DNA of 64,000 bases from Gluconobacter cerevisiae (lineage in GTDB: Bacteria > Pseudomonadota > Alphaproteobacteria > Acetobacterales > Acetobacteraceae): the NCBI RefSeq assembly GCF_015244675.1, contig NZ_JABCQO010000006.1, positions 116,872 to 180,871 on the forward strand, given 5' to 3'. A model generated the notes under the pieces. That model searched no databases and was not told the origin of the DNA. It saw nothing but the letters and a program-made list of their open reading frames with translations. Positions 20,087 through 28,929 of the stretch are shown here, one piece after another (the first letter of the stretch is position 1; every line of letters begins with the position of its first letter). A program made the translations under genes and the position numbers.

Positions 20087-21508
20087 ATGTCTCAGAAGAT
20101 TGTTCCAGTCATTCTCTCCGGTGGATCAGGTAGCCGCCTTTGGCCAGTGTCGCGCAGCAGCTATCCCAAGCAGTTCTGGCCTCTCCTGACGGAACGGACT
20201 CTGATTCAGGAAACTGCTTTGCGCGGTGTCCGTGCCGAGCTCTCGGCACCGATCGTGATCTGCAATTCCGAGCATCGCTTCATCGTTGCGGAGCAATTGC
20301 GGGATGTCGGCGTCGAAAATGCCCGTATCATGCTCGAACCCGTTGGACGCAACTCCGCGCCCGCCATCGCAGCTGCGGCGTTTCTCGTAGCCGAAACCGA
20401 TCCGGACGCCATCTTGTGGATCATGGCTGCGGATGCTGCGATTACAGACGAAGCCGCGCTCTACGCCTCTCTTGAGCATGCAGTTTCTGCGGCAGCCCAA
20501 GGGCGGATCGTGACATTCGGCATGAAGCCGACGCGCGTTGAAACCGGCTATGGCTATATTGAAAGCGGTGCGCCTCTTCCGGGGCTGGACGGCGTTTTCG
20601 AAGTGTCGCGCTTTGTCGAGAAGCCTGATGCCGCAACCGCAGAGGCCTTTTTCCGTGATGGCCGATATCTGTGGAATTCCGGCATGTTCGTGACGCAGGC
20701 CGGTGTTTTCCTATCCGAAATCAAGACGTTTGAGCCGGACATTTATGAGTATGTCGGGCAGGCTGTTCAGGCACGTCATAGCGATCTGGACTTCGACCGG
20801 CTGGATGATGCAAGCTTCCGTCAGGCTCCGGATATCTCCGTGGATTATGCCGTCGCCGAGCGCACGAAGCGTGCGGCTGTGGTGCCGGGTACGTTCGGCT
20901 GGTCGGATATCGGCAGTTGGGACGCGCTTTGGGATTTGTCTCCCAAGGACGATGCGGGCAATGCCACGTTCGGGGATGTTTTCCTTGATGGTGCCAAGAA
21001 CTGCTACGTCCGGTCGGATGGAATCGTTGCCACGGTCACCGGGGTCGAGGATCTGGTCGTCGTTGTGACGCAGGATGCCGTCATGGTCTCGCATCGTGAT
21101 CGTGCGCAGGACGTCAAGCATATGGTCAACCGTCTGAAGAAGGCAGGCCGCAAGGAAGCGGTGGCGCATAACCGTATGTATCGTCCGTGGGGATTCTATG
21201 AGAGCCTGATTCAGGCGGACCGTTTCCAGGTGAAGCGCATTGTGGTGGAGCCGGGCCAGAAGCTCTCGCTGCAGAAGCACTTCCATCGTGCCGAGCATTG
21301 GGTCGTCGTAGGTGGCACGGCGCTTGTGACGCGTGACACGGATCAGATCATGGTTCGTGAAAACGAGAGCGTCTATCTGCCGCTGGGCTGTGTGCACCGT
21401 CTTGAGAATCCGGGCCGGATTCCCCTGACGCTCATTGAAGTCCAGTCCGGCCCCTATCTGGGCGAAGACGATATCGTGCGTATTGAAGACGTTTACGCCC
21501 GCAACTAA
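20087..21508 (+). CDS. Bifunctional mannose-1-phosphate guanylyltransferase / mannose-6-phosphate isomerase
   Basis: Type II PMI-GMP enzyme (XanB/AlgA/CpsB group), 473 residues from ATG 20087; an upstream GTG at 20075 is also possible. The N-terminal nucleotidyltransferase domain has the signature VILSGGSGSRLWPVSR, then a KQF (SYPKQF) and FVEKP segment. The C-terminal cupin-type PMI domain contains RPWGFYESL, QKHFHRAEHWVVV and LTLIEVQSGPYLGEDDI. It interconverts fructose-6-P and mannose-6-P and makes GDP-mannose for exopolysaccharide or LPS. No other sugar genes are nearby. Confidence 0.94.
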   Translation: MSQKIVPVILSGGSGSRLWPVSRSSYPKQFWPLLTERTLIQETALRGVRAELSAPIVICNSEHRFIVAEQLRDVGVENARIMLEPVGRNSAPAIAAAAFLVAETDPDAILWIMAADAAITDEAALYASLEHAVSAAAQGRIVTFGMKPTRVETGYGYIESGAPLPGLDGVFEVSRFVEKPDAATAEAFFRDGRYLWNSGMFVTQAGVFLSEIKTFEPDIYEYVGQAVQARHSDLDFDRLDDASFRQAPDISVDYAVAERTKRAAVVPGTFGWSDIGSWDALWDLSPKDDAGNATFGDVFLDGAKNCYVRSDGIVATVTGVEDLVVVVTQDAVMVSHRDRAQDVKHMVNRLKKAGRKEAVAHNRMYRPWGFYESLIQADRFQVKRIVVEPGQKLSLQKHFHRAEHWVVVGGTALVTRDTDQIMVRENESVYLPLGCVHRLENPGRIPLTLIEVQSGPYLGEDDIVRIEDVYARN

Positions 21509-21517
21509 GGCGGGCTG

Positions 21518-21548
21518 CAAACCCTGATCCAGCTAGGATCAGGGTTTG
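21518..21548. terminator. Hairpin between convergent genes
   Basis: 13-bp perfect inverted repeat, CAAACCCTGATCC (21518-21530) and GGATCAGGGTTTG (21536-21548), with a 5-base loop. Followed by TGCTTTT on the plus strand. Probably terminates the guanylyltransferase gene and, partly inside the last codons, overlaps the end of the epimerase gene on the other strand. Confidence 0.7.
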
Positions 21549-22462
21549 TGCTTTTCGGGGGAGCGGCGCCCGAAGAGGTGATGAAGTCCGTTCGCAAGTG
21601 GGATGGGCGTCACACCCAGACGATGTTCCATCGGGCCAATATCGAAATTCTTGTCTTCCAGAAGTCGACGGATTTCTTCCGGTGCGATCTGCGGTAGTTT
21701 GCGGATATGGCGCGTGACATGAGACAGCGCCATAAGCATCCATCCCGGCAGGGAAATGATGGGGCGGCCACCAAGTTCCGCAAAATACAGAACCATGCGA
21801 ACAAAGGTCCGGTACGCTACGGCTGTCGGTCCTGCGATGACGATGCTCTCGGGGCCTGAGACGTTTCCGCTCTGAATGAGGCGGATGGCTGCGACCACAC
21901 AGCGTGTCACGTCGCGCTGATCGATGGGCTGCACGAGGGCGCGCCCTCCGCCGGGCAGGGGGATCACCGGCAGACGTTCCAGAAGTTTGGCCAGCCGCTG
22001 CACGTTGTCTTCGCCTTGAGCGCCATAAATCATGGTTGGATGCAGCAGAATCGAAGGGCGGCCATCTGCTTCGAGCGCAGCTTCACCCGCCAGAACGCCT
22101 CGTCCGTGATCATCCGGCCAGTTTGTGAACTTGCGTGTGCTGCCCAAGGCCACAATTGGAGCCGTCGTGGCTGCGAGAATAGCTGGCAGATGGCGCGCAT
22201 GGGCCGTGTTGACGACAATCGCAGCATCTTCAAAAGCCAGCGCCAGCATGGCGGGCTCTGTCAGATCGGCAATGCGGACGGCCTGACAGGCCTGTGCGAT
22301 GTCAGGTGCAAGATTGCCCTGACTGCGAACCACGGCGATGATCTTCTGGTCTTGCGCCAGAAGTGCACGACACAGGGCGGCCCCTGAGCGTCCACTGGCG
22401 CCGACGATGCAGACTGGGCCGCTGGCCAATGGTGCGGGATGTGTGATGTCTTCGGGCGTCAT
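21539..22462 (-). CDS. NAD(P)H-binding epimerase-like protein (NDUFA9-like)
   Basis: A 307-residue Rossmann protein of the atypical short-chain dehydrogenase type, close to the family annotated as complex I NDUFA9-like or 'NAD-dependent epimerase'. Seen: CIVGASGRSGAALCRALL nucleotide-binding motif, LGSTRKFTNWPDD, LHPTMIYGAQGEDN (Tyr of the active-site region), and PGGGRALVQPIDQRDV. Its start overlaps the stop of the upstream gene by 4 bases (ATGA), so both are one operon. Confidence 0.75.
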   Translation of the reverse strand: MTPEDITHPAPLASGPVCIVGASGRSGAALCRALLAQDQKIIAVVRSQGNLAPDIAQACQAVRIADLTEPAMLALAFEDAAIVVNTAHARHLPAILAATTAPIVALGSTRKFTNWPDDHGRGVLAGEAALEADGRPSILLHPTMIYGAQGEDNVQRLAKLLERLPVIPLPGGGRALVQPIDQRDVTRCVVAAIRLIQSGNVSGPESIVIAGPTAVAYRTFVRMVLYFAELGGRPIISLPGWMLMALSHVTRHIRKLPQIAPEEIRRLLEDKNFDIGPMEHRLGVTPIPLANGLHHLFGRRSPEKHKP

Positions 22463-23865
22463 TGCGCAAAAGCCTTCAGATCGGGGGAAGCGAGGAACGT
22501 CAGCATCGCGGCGGGTGAAGACATGGCGGCGTTGAGTGCCGTGAAGGACATTGGCGTTGCGGAAGCATAAGTGACCGTCAGGGTGCGGTCTGCGGGGTGC
22601 TCCACATAATCCGGAATTGCGGCCAGAGCCGGGTTGGCTGAAAGGCTCGCCCGCAGGATCTGTGCGGTCCGCTCACGGATCTGCTCTGTGGTAGTGCCGT
22701 TTCCGATCTGCCGTGCGGCAAGGAGGAAGCCGGCGTCAAGGAGGCGATCGCCTTGCAAAGAGATTGTGACATTCTGCAAGGCCGTGGATTGCAGCAATTG
22801 CTGTGGCGACGGGTGTCTTTCTGTAAAATCAGTCTGGATGGTGCGTGCATCGACAGTAAAGGTCATGAAACCCGGAACTGCGAGGGTGGCGTTGGTCCGT
22901 GACGTGTGCTCTGCGAGGTTTGAAACCTGCACATAATGAGCGGTCGAGCCTGCGCCATTGATGTGAAAGGGTAGTTTCTCATCGCTTTGGAAATGAAAGC
23001 CTTTCAAGTCCTGCGTGACGGTCGAAATCTGGTTTTCCAGAGTGCCCGTCCCCTGCAGATCGTCCAGGCGGAACAGACCGGAGGTCATGTTCAGTCTGAA
23101 ATTATGAGCTGCAAAGCTCTGGGGCGGCGCCATGTGGGACGGGAGAGGGAGATGATCCCAGAGTGCTGCGACCTGTGACGCGAGATCGAGCTGTTTCAGA
23201 TCGAAGCGTTCCAGACTGGCCTGACCGCTGACAAGCTGCGGATCATGGCCGGGGGCCTGCAGTGTGCGTTCATAAGCAACTGTTGCGGCGTCGGTACGCA
23301 GGCTCGTAAGCAGGGCGGGGCCGTAATTGTCCAGTGTCAGGCGACGGGTAAAGAGGCTGTGAACATTCACAGGGCCGGGCGCTGAGGATTGTGCGAGATT
23401 CTGGATCGAAAGCTGTTCAATCTGGCCGTGAGCGAGAGTGACATGCGCCAGATCAATACGGGAATGTCCTTCCGCGGCAGCCCTCGACGGTGGCAGGATC
23501 AGATGCCGCAGGCTGAGCGTGCTGCCATGAATGATCTGGGTGGGCGTTTGAAGGAAGGGTTCACGAATTTCGACAGAGCGGACGGAAAGCCTGCCATCCG
23601 GCATCGGCCGGGGGTGGCCCAGTCGCATCTGGGAAGCACGGAGCGTGATGGCCCCATCACGCAGGGTGATATCCGTCAGGGTGGCGCCCAGGGCGAGAAT
23701 GGACGGTGTGGCGGTTCCGTAAGTGAATGTGGTTCCCGGCGGGAGGGCCGCCCGGAAGCTCGACAGACCGCGGACCAGTCCCATATGGGCTTCGTGATGC
23801 ACACCGGCCAGGCCGATTACAGCCGTTACTGAAATCAGGCTCGCCGCGAGCCAGGGTTTTTTCAC
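22459..23865 (-). CDS. Exported or inner-membrane-anchored hypothetical protein (DUF2125-like)
   Basis: A 468-residue protein read from GTG 23865 (VKKPWLAASLISVTAVIGLAG), which has AGGA upstream; a frame open to 24177 would add 104 unrelated residues. The N-terminus is a signal-like or anchor helix. The rest is a beta-rich, mostly periplasmic chain with repeated patterns resembling DUF2125/AsmA-type proteins (for example GTFTYGTATPSILALGATLTDITLRD and VTLAHGQIEQLSIQNLA). Function unknown; the translational coupling to the epimerase suggests a shared envelope role. Confidence 0.65.
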   Translation of the reverse strand: MKKPWLAASLISVTAVIGLAGVHHEAHMGLVRGLSSFRAALPPGTTFTYGTATPSILALGATLTDITLRDGAITLRASQMRLGHPRPMPDGRLSVRSVEIREPFLQTPTQIIHGSTLSLRHLILPPSRAAAEGHSRIDLAHVTLAHGQIEQLSIQNLAQSSAPGPVNVHSLFTRRLTLDNYGPALLTSLRTDAATVAYERTLQAPGHDPQLVSGQASLERFDLKQLDLASQVAALWDHLPLPSHMAPPQSFAAHNFRLNMTSGLFRLDDLQGTGTLENQISTVTQDLKGFHFQSDEKLPFHINGAGSTAHYVQVSNLAEHTSRTNATLAVPGFMTFTVDARTIQTDFTERHPSPQQLLQSTALQNVTISLQGDRLLDAGFLLAARQIGNGTTTEQIRERTAQILRASLSANPALAAIPDYVEHPADRTLTVTYASATPMSFTALNAAMSSPAAMLTFLASPDLKAFAQ

Positions 23866-24192
23866 GTTGATGTTCCTGTCTAACCGGTCCCGCACAGGCG
23901 TCGGGCGCGAACGTTCTGTGTGGCGGCAGGATACCATTGTCGCGATATGGAGCAATGCAGACGTCGTTTTTGTTGCGGTAATGGGATACCATATTGCTAA
24001 AAATGGCTGAAAACTGCTGCGAATCACATAATTCAATGTGTGAACGGGGCTTGACGCGCGCGCTGCAGACGGCAATAAGGCCCCACCTGATCCGCCTCGT
24101 GGGGAAGGAGGGTGTTTTCGGACATCGTTTTGACCACAGGCGCCATCCACGGTGCGTTCTTTGTGGACGCACCCCAAGCTGGAATGTCACTA
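23866..24192. promoter_or_regulatory. Divergent intergenic region upstream of rplM
   Basis: About 320 bases between the exported protein (minus) and rplM (plus). It contains a poorly conserved AT-rich patch around 23950-24010 (GGGATACCATATTGC) and GGGAAGGAGGG near 24103. No gene is supported; I cannot identify an rplM leader structure. Confidence 0.35.
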
Positions 24193-24666
24193 ATGAAGAC
24201 CACACGTTCGCTGAAGCCAGCGGAGGTGACGAAGAACTGGGTGCTGATCGACGCCGAAGGGCTCGTTCTCGGCCGTCTCGCCACCATCATCGCCACCCGC
24301 CTGCGCGGAAAGCACAAGCCGCAGTTCACCCCGCACGTTGATTGCGGCGACAACATTGTCGTCATCAACGCCGAGAAGGTTGTTCTTACGGGCAACAAGG
24401 TCGGACAGAAGCTGTTCCACTACCACACGGGTCACCCGGGTGGGATCAAGGAGCGCACCATCACGCAGCGTCTCACGGGCAAACACCCGGGTGAAGTTGT
24501 CGAGAAGGCTGTCGAGCGCATGATCACCCGTGGTCCTCTGCAGCGCGCCCAGATGAAGCACCTTTATGTCTATGCCGGTTCCGAGCACCCGCATGACGGC
24601 CAGAAGCCCGTCAAGCTGGACGTTGCTGCGATGAACCGCAAAAACACCGTAACCCACGAGTCGTAA
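24193..24666 (+). CDS. rplM: 50S ribosomal protein L13
   Basis: Ribosomal protein L13, 157 residues from ATG 24193 ([20 protein letters not shown]). The frame extends to 24112 and another ATG is at 24184, but L13 begins at this conserved KxNWxLIDAEGL segment. Seen: [22 protein letters not shown] and [16 protein letters not shown], ending in a longer C-terminal tail than in E. coli (142). Operon with rpsI. Confidence 0.96.
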   Translation: MKTTRSLKPAEVTKNWVLIDAEGLVLGRLATIIATRLRGKHKPQFTPHVDCGDNIVVINAEKVVLTGNKVGQKLFHYHTGHPGGIKERTITQRLTGKHPGEVVEKAVERMITRGPLQRAQMKHLYVYAGSEHPHDGQKPVKLDVAAMNRKNTVTHES

Positions 24667-24676
24667 GGCCTGTATC

Positions 24677-25168
24677 ATGTCCGAGACCCAAGAGCGCACC
24701 GGCACGCTGCAGGACCTTGCGAGCGTTGCTCCTGCCGTTACCTCCAACGCTGCCCCTGTTCACGAAGTCAAGCGTGACGCCCAGGGCCGTTCCTACGCAA
24801 CCGGTCGTCGTAAGGACGCCGTGGCCCGCGTATGGATCAAGCCTGGCAAGGGTGACATCATCGTCAATGGCCGTCCGGTCACGACGTATTTCGCCCGTCC
24901 GGTCCTGCGTATGCTCCTCACGCAGCCGTTCCTGATTTCCGATCGCTACAACCAGTTCGACGTGTATTGCACGGTCGCTGGTGGCGGTCTGTCCGGTCAG
25001 GCTGGCGCCGTCCGTCACGGTATTTCCCGTGCGCTGACGTATTACGAGCCGAGCCTGCGTGGCATCCTGAAGGCCGCTGGCTTCCTGACGCGTGACAGCC
25101 GTATTGTCGAGCGTAAGAAGTACGGTCGTGCGAAGGCACGTCGTTCCTTCCAGTTCTCGAAGCGCTGA
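24677..25168 (+). CDS. rpsI: 30S ribosomal protein S9
   Basis: Ribosomal protein S9, 163 residues; the first about 35 are a non-conserved extension common in alphaproteobacteria. Core motifs: [39 protein letters not shown] and the basic C-terminus [19 protein letters not shown], ending in the tail that reaches the decoding centre. Starts 10 bases after rplM; terminated by the hairpin at 25193. Confidence 0.97.
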   Translation: MSETQERTGTLQDLASVAPAVTSNAAPVHEVKRDAQGRSYATGRRKDAVARVWIKPGKGDIIVNGRPVTTYFARPVLRMLLTQPFLISDRYNQFDVYCTVAGGGLSGQAGAVRHGISRALTYYEPSLRGILKAAGFLTRDSRIVERKKYGRAKARRSFQFSKR

Positions 25169-25192
25169 TCTCTCAGTCTTCCCGAACGACGA

Positions 25193-25222
25193 AAAACCCG
25201 GCCAGAAATGGCCGGGTTTTTT
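25193..25222 (+). terminator. Rho-independent terminator of rplM-rpsI
   Basis: AAACCCGGCC (25194-) pairs with GGCCGGGTTT across a short AGAAAT loop, followed by an eight-T run to about 25222. Classic intrinsic terminator, 25 bases after the rpsI stop. Confidence 0.9.
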
Positions 25223-25255
25223 TTGTTCTGTTTGGGAAGGCAATTTACGGTGGTT

Positions 25256-25801
25256 TCAAACAACCTCATCCAATTCTTTGCGAAGCTCCAGCCCCTTCTG
25301 AAAAATCCAAGCCATAACGAATGGCAGTGCGACAAGTCCGAGATCCGAGGCACTTGTGACATCATAAAATATGGCTTGATGAGAAGGTGGTGCTGTTGGG
25401 AGGTCCGTGATTCCTTCAATGAAACCTGTAAAAAATGGAATACAAAGACTAGCGAGGCCCGCGAAGCCGATGACGCGGAGCGAACGGACATTGCTGACCG
25501 TAAAAATCTTTTCCTGAAGACATTCTAAAATGAGAGAGGCAATCCGATACAGGATGATTGCCTGACAGAGATTCTGAAAGGCGAGACAGAGATGGGCTAT
25601 TATGGATACATCGCGCCAGGGGGCCATCATGAATTTCCAGCCGACCCAGTGCGTCAGCAGAAGCGGCAAATCGTTTTGCAGGGCGGCGCAGATATGTCCT
25701 GCTGCAACGAGAGCTGAAAGTCCCGCCGGGATTTGGAACAGGGCGGCGGCGCTTTCCGCCAAGGGTCGACTTGGTAGTGTAGCGGATTTTGACCGGATCA
25801 T
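25256..25801 (-). CDS. DUF2975-like membrane protein
   Basis: A 181-residue membrane protein with four predicted helices. The end, LPFVMAWIFQKGLELRKELDE, is like the C-terminus of the DUF2975 family, where the last helix runs into a charged ExLREELE segment. DUF2975 proteins often sit with a small HTH regulator, but none is adjacent here. The gene is followed by, and partly faces, the rpsI terminator. Its codons are more AT-rich than its neighbours. Confidence 0.55.
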   Translation of the reverse strand: MIRSKSATLPSRPLAESAAALFQIPAGLSALVAAGHICAALQNDLPLLLTHWVGWKFMMAPWRDVSIIAHLCLAFQNLCQAIILYRIASLILECLQEKIFTVSNVRSLRVIGFAGLASLCIPFFTGFIEGITDLPTAPPSHQAIFYDVTSASDLGLVALPFVMAWIFQKGLELRKELDEVV

Positions 25802-26079
25802 GATGCTTCCTCATACAACAGCAGGATTAAGATTTATTGTAAAACGATAATATCGGAAAGCAATAAATATTTATATCGTGAGAGCTTGTTTCTGGGAAAG
25901 AAAGATACGGCCTGGATATACTCATCATAAAATAACAATTAATGGATATTTATTATAACAAAATTATATAAAATAATATTATAAAATAATATTATTCCGA
26001 TATCGCCAGATGACGTATCCTGTGTCACATTGCGCTCGCTGTTTTTCCAGACCATGATCTTACCGGAAGCTGTGATCTC
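25802..26079. promoter_or_regulatory. AT-rich region upstream of ilvE
   Basis: 278 bases between the divergent DUF2975-like gene and ilvE. Positions about 25920-26000 are almost entirely A/T (many ATAAT/TATTAT runs). No gene seen. A promoter for ilvE must lie here; a TATAAT-like element cannot be singled out because the whole stretch is AT-rich. Confidence 0.4.
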
Positions 26080-27159
26080 ATGACGCCCTTCATCATTGAA
26101 AAGACCGAAACCCCGACCGATCCTGTGAAGCAGATGGAGCTGCTGGCTAATCCGGCCTTTGGACGCGTCTTCACAGATCATATGGCCATCATTCGCTATT
26201 CCGCGGACAAGGGCTGGCATGATGCGAAAATCACGCCGCGCCGTCCCCTGAGCATCGATCCGGCCTCGACGGTCCTGCATTACGGGCAGGAAATCTTTGA
26301 GGGCATGAAGGCCTATCGGGAGAAGGATGGTCATGTCGCCACGTTCCGCCCGGAGGCCAACGCGGCGCGCTTTGCCGAATCCGCACGTCGCATGGGAATG
26401 GCTGAGCTGCCGGAAGATCTGTTTGTGCAGGCTGTTGATGAACTGGTGCGTGTGGATCAGGACTGGGTGCCGTCTGGAGAGGGGCAGAGCCTCTATCTGC
26501 GGCCGTTCATGATTTCCAACGAGGTCTTCCTCGGCGTGAAGCCGGCGAACGAGTATTTGTTCATCGTGATCGCCTGTCCGGTCGGAGCCTATTTCAGCTC
26601 CGGTTGTGTGTCTGTCTGGGTGTCCGAAAACTACACGCGGGCTGCGATCGGCGGCACGGGTGAAGCCAAGTGTGGCGGCAACTATGCTGGCAGCCTTATC
26701 GCTCAGGCTGAAGCCAAGGAGAAGGGCTGCGATCAGGTCCTGTTCCTTGATGCGCGCGAGCGTCGCTTCGTCGAGGAAATGGGTGGCATGAACGTGATGT
26801 TCGTTCGCAAGGACGGTAAGATCGTCACGCCCCCATTGGGCGGCACTATCCTACGCGGTATCACCCGCAACAGCCTGATCCAGCTTGCTGCCGATCTGGG
26901 GATTGAGGTGATTGAGGAGCCGGTTGATATCGACGAGCTTTTCGCTGGTGCGGCTTCGGGTAAATACACGGAAGCGTTTGCGTGCGGCACGGCAGCAGTT
27001 CTTTCGCCGATCGGCAAGTTCGTACGTCCGTCGGGTGAGGCCGTATTCGGGGACGGAACGACGCCCGGTCCGGTGTCGCAGAAGCTCAAGAAAATCCTGA
27101 CGGATGTGCAGGGCGGCCGGACGAATGACGTCCATGGCTGGATTCACCGTATTTCCTGA
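26080..27159 (+). CDS. ilvE: Branched-chain amino acid aminotransferase
   Basis: PLP-dependent fold type IV transaminase for Ile, Leu and Val, 359 residues, of the longer bacterial/eukaryotic BCAT type. Seen: the N-terminal PLP-fold segment with FGRVFTDHM and LHYGQEIFEGMKAYR, the PLP Lys in GEAKCGGNYAGSL, LFLDARERRFVEEMGGMN, and GTTPGPVSQKLKKIL. Starts at ATG 26080. Followed by a terminator. Confidence 0.95.
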   Translation: MTPFIIEKTETPTDPVKQMELLANPAFGRVFTDHMAIIRYSADKGWHDAKITPRRPLSIDPASTVLHYGQEIFEGMKAYREKDGHVATFRPEANAARFAESARRMGMAELPEDLFVQAVDELVRVDQDWVPSGEGQSLYLRPFMISNEVFLGVKPANEYLFIVIACPVGAYFSSGCVSVWVSENYTRAAIGGTGEAKCGGNYAGSLIAQAEAKEKGCDQVLFLDARERRFVEEMGGMNVMFVRKDGKIVTPPLGGTILRGITRNSLIQLAADLGIEVIEEPVDIDELFAGAASGKYTEAFACGTAAVLSPIGKFVRPSGEAVFGDGTTPGPVSQKLKKILTDVQGGRTNDVHGWIHRIS

Positions 27160-27168
27160 AGTCTGGCC

Positions 27169-27198
27169 GCCGGGTTCATAATGAGCCCGGCTTTTTTT
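27169..27198 (+). terminator. ilvE terminator
   Basis: Hairpin GCCGGGTTCAT / ATGAGCCCGGC (27169-27191, one G-T wobble) followed by CTTTTTTT. It lies 9 bases after the ilvE stop. The last bases overlap the end of the mocA-like gene on the minus strand. Confidence 0.85.
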
Positions 27199-27793
27199 AG
27201 GCCGGATCGATCCATCCGGCACGGATTGCGGCTTCAAGCTGCTCGGGTGTGTCGATATCGAAGCCGAGTTCGGGGGCGTGCAGGAAGGCCGGTGTGGTTG
27301 CGCCGTTTTTCCAGAGCTGGCGCAGGCCGGTATCACCGCGCAGATCGGCAAGGCGTAGTTGCGTTGCAGGGCTGAGCAGCACCGGGATGCCCCGCCCCTC
27401 CTCTCCATAAGCTGTGACGACATCCGTATGATTGTTGCCTTGTCTCAGAAGGGCACGGAGATGCTCGCATGTCAGACATGGCTGATCCGTGCCAGCAATC
27501 AACAGGAGGCCCGGATCTGTCCCGAGCGCCCGGTATCCGCATTGGAGCGAAGACGCCATGCCGGTTTTCCAGTCGCCATTCTGCACCAGAACACTGTCGA
27601 GACCTGCGAGAGCCTGATCTGTCTCTGTGGCCGCGCCACCCGTCACGACAACAAGATGCTCTGGTCTCGTCGCCAGCAGGAGTTCTGCGATATGGCGTAC
27701 CAGTGGGACGCCATTGACCGTCAGAAGCTGTTTGGGCCGTCCGAGGCGCGTGCTGCCCCCCGCGGCCAGAAGAAGAGCGGAGTGGCGGTTCAT
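27197..27793 (-). CDS. MocA/MobA-like nucleotidyltransferase
   Basis: A 198-residue MobA-like NTP transferase. Signature LAAGGSTRLGRPKQLL (GxG...RxGxPKxLL), VTGGAAT and IAGTDQPCL. Best fit is a MocA-type molybdenum-cofactor cytidylyltransferase, which charges the cofactor as CMP for xanthine-dehydrogenase-type enzymes. Immediately follows xdhC (4-base overlap), which is typical for MocA-XdhC pairs. It could alternatively use GTP. Confidence 0.8.
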   Translation of the reverse strand: MNRHSALLLAAGGSTRLGRPKQLLTVNGVPLVRHIAELLLATRPEHLVVVTGGAATETDQALAGLDSVLVQNGDWKTGMASSLQCGYRALGTDPGLLLIAGTDQPCLTCEHLRALLRQGNNHTDVVTAYGEEGRGIPVLLSPATQLRLADLRGDTGLRQLWKNGATTPAFLHAPELGFDIDTPEQLEAAIRAGWIDPA

Positions 27794-28761
27794 TGAGGCT
27801 GCTTTGCGATCATCTGGGCCAGAATGGAGAGGGCGATTTCCATGGGAGCCTGTGCGCCGATCTCCAGCCCGGCGGGCAGGTGCAGTCGATCAAAGGCTTC
27901 GGCAGGGACGCCCGCTGCTCTGAGAGCTTCCAGACGTCCGGGAATTTTGCGGCGGCTGCCGAGAATGCTGACGCAGAAAGCATCTGATTTCAGCGCATGT
28001 GCCGTCAGCATCAGATCGGAATGGGCGTCATGGGTGAGGCTGTAAACCGCCGTCCATCGGTCCAGTGGCAGCGTGGGGAGGGCAGCCTCCAGATTTCCTC
28101 GCAAATAACGTGTCGGGGGCAGTCCCGGAGGAGGTTCGGGCGGTCCGTAAGGGCGGATCAGAATGGTTTCGAGTCCCATGACAGCGGACAGGTTCAGAAT
28201 TGCCAGTGTGACCGGATCTCCACCTGCCAGAACCAGCCTTAAAGGTGGTAGGTACGGGCGAAAGAAACGGCCTGCTTCCTGTCCCGTAGAGCGCGCCTCA
28301 TCCCAGAACGCCATACTCCCGCTGTCGAGGTCCGTGACCAGTGTGATGGGGCGGCGGTTGTCCCGCGCGGCTCTGCGGACGGCAACATGAGCAGCGAGAT
28401 CAGGGATCGGGCGCACGAAAATACCGATCCGCCCGCCGCAGGTAAGCTGGATGTCCAGAATCGGACTGCCCGCGCCATAATCCAGCGTCCGCGGCTGCTC
28501 ATCCTCCAGACATTCCAGTGCCTCGACGCGCACGGCGGCTTCTACACAGCCACCCGACACATAGCCCTGAACCTCCCCGTCCTCGCAGATCGCCATTTCG
28601 CTTCCCATCGGGCGGGGCGAAGAACCCGTGATGCTGACCAGTGTCGCCAGAGCCGCTCTTTTCCCGTCTGCGGCCCAGCGTTCCAGTGTGGGAAGCAGGT
28701 CGTCCGTCAGGCCATAGTCCGGCCACTGGGGAAGGGGAGAGAGCTGTGCCGCGTCCGTCAT
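27790..28761 (-). CDS. xdhC: XdhC/CoxI-family protein
   Basis: Cofactor-maturation protein of 323 residues that binds sulfurated molybdenum cofactor and hands it to xanthine dehydrogenase-type enzymes. The N-terminal XdhC_CoxI domain shows LVSITGSSPRPMGSEM and GYVSGGCVEAAV, and the C-terminal Rossmann-like domain has LVLAGGDPVTLAIL and the NxS/H-type VYSLTHDAHSDLMLTA and ILGSRRK. No xdhA/xdhB lie in the window. Divergent from moeA with 168 bases between. Confidence 0.9.
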   Translation of the reverse strand: MTDAAQLSPLPQWPDYGLTDDLLPTLERWAADGKRAALATLVSITGSSPRPMGSEMAICEDGEVQGYVSGGCVEAAVRVEALECLEDEQPRTLDYGAGSPILDIQLTCGGRIGIFVRPIPDLAAHVAVRRAARDNRRPITLVTDLDSGSMAFWDEARSTGQEAGRFFRPYLPPLRLVLAGGDPVTLAILNLSAVMGLETILIRPYGPPEPPPGLPPTRYLRGNLEAALPTLPLDRWTAVYSLTHDAHSDLMLTAHALKSDAFCVSILGSRRKIPGRLEALRAAGVPAEAFDRLHLPAGLEIGAQAPMEIALSILAQMIAKQPQ

Positions 28762-28929
28762 GGGGGTCCCTGATGCGCTTTGAAGGCGTCAGGGTAACGC
28801 CAAAGACGATTATGACATACCCTTTCACCCACAGACTGTTGATCCACGGGCCATGAGGTCTATATCGGCAGGGAACGCGGCGTCGGCATTTCAGCCAGCG
28901 CAACAGACGCACCAGAGACCGGAGCGGAA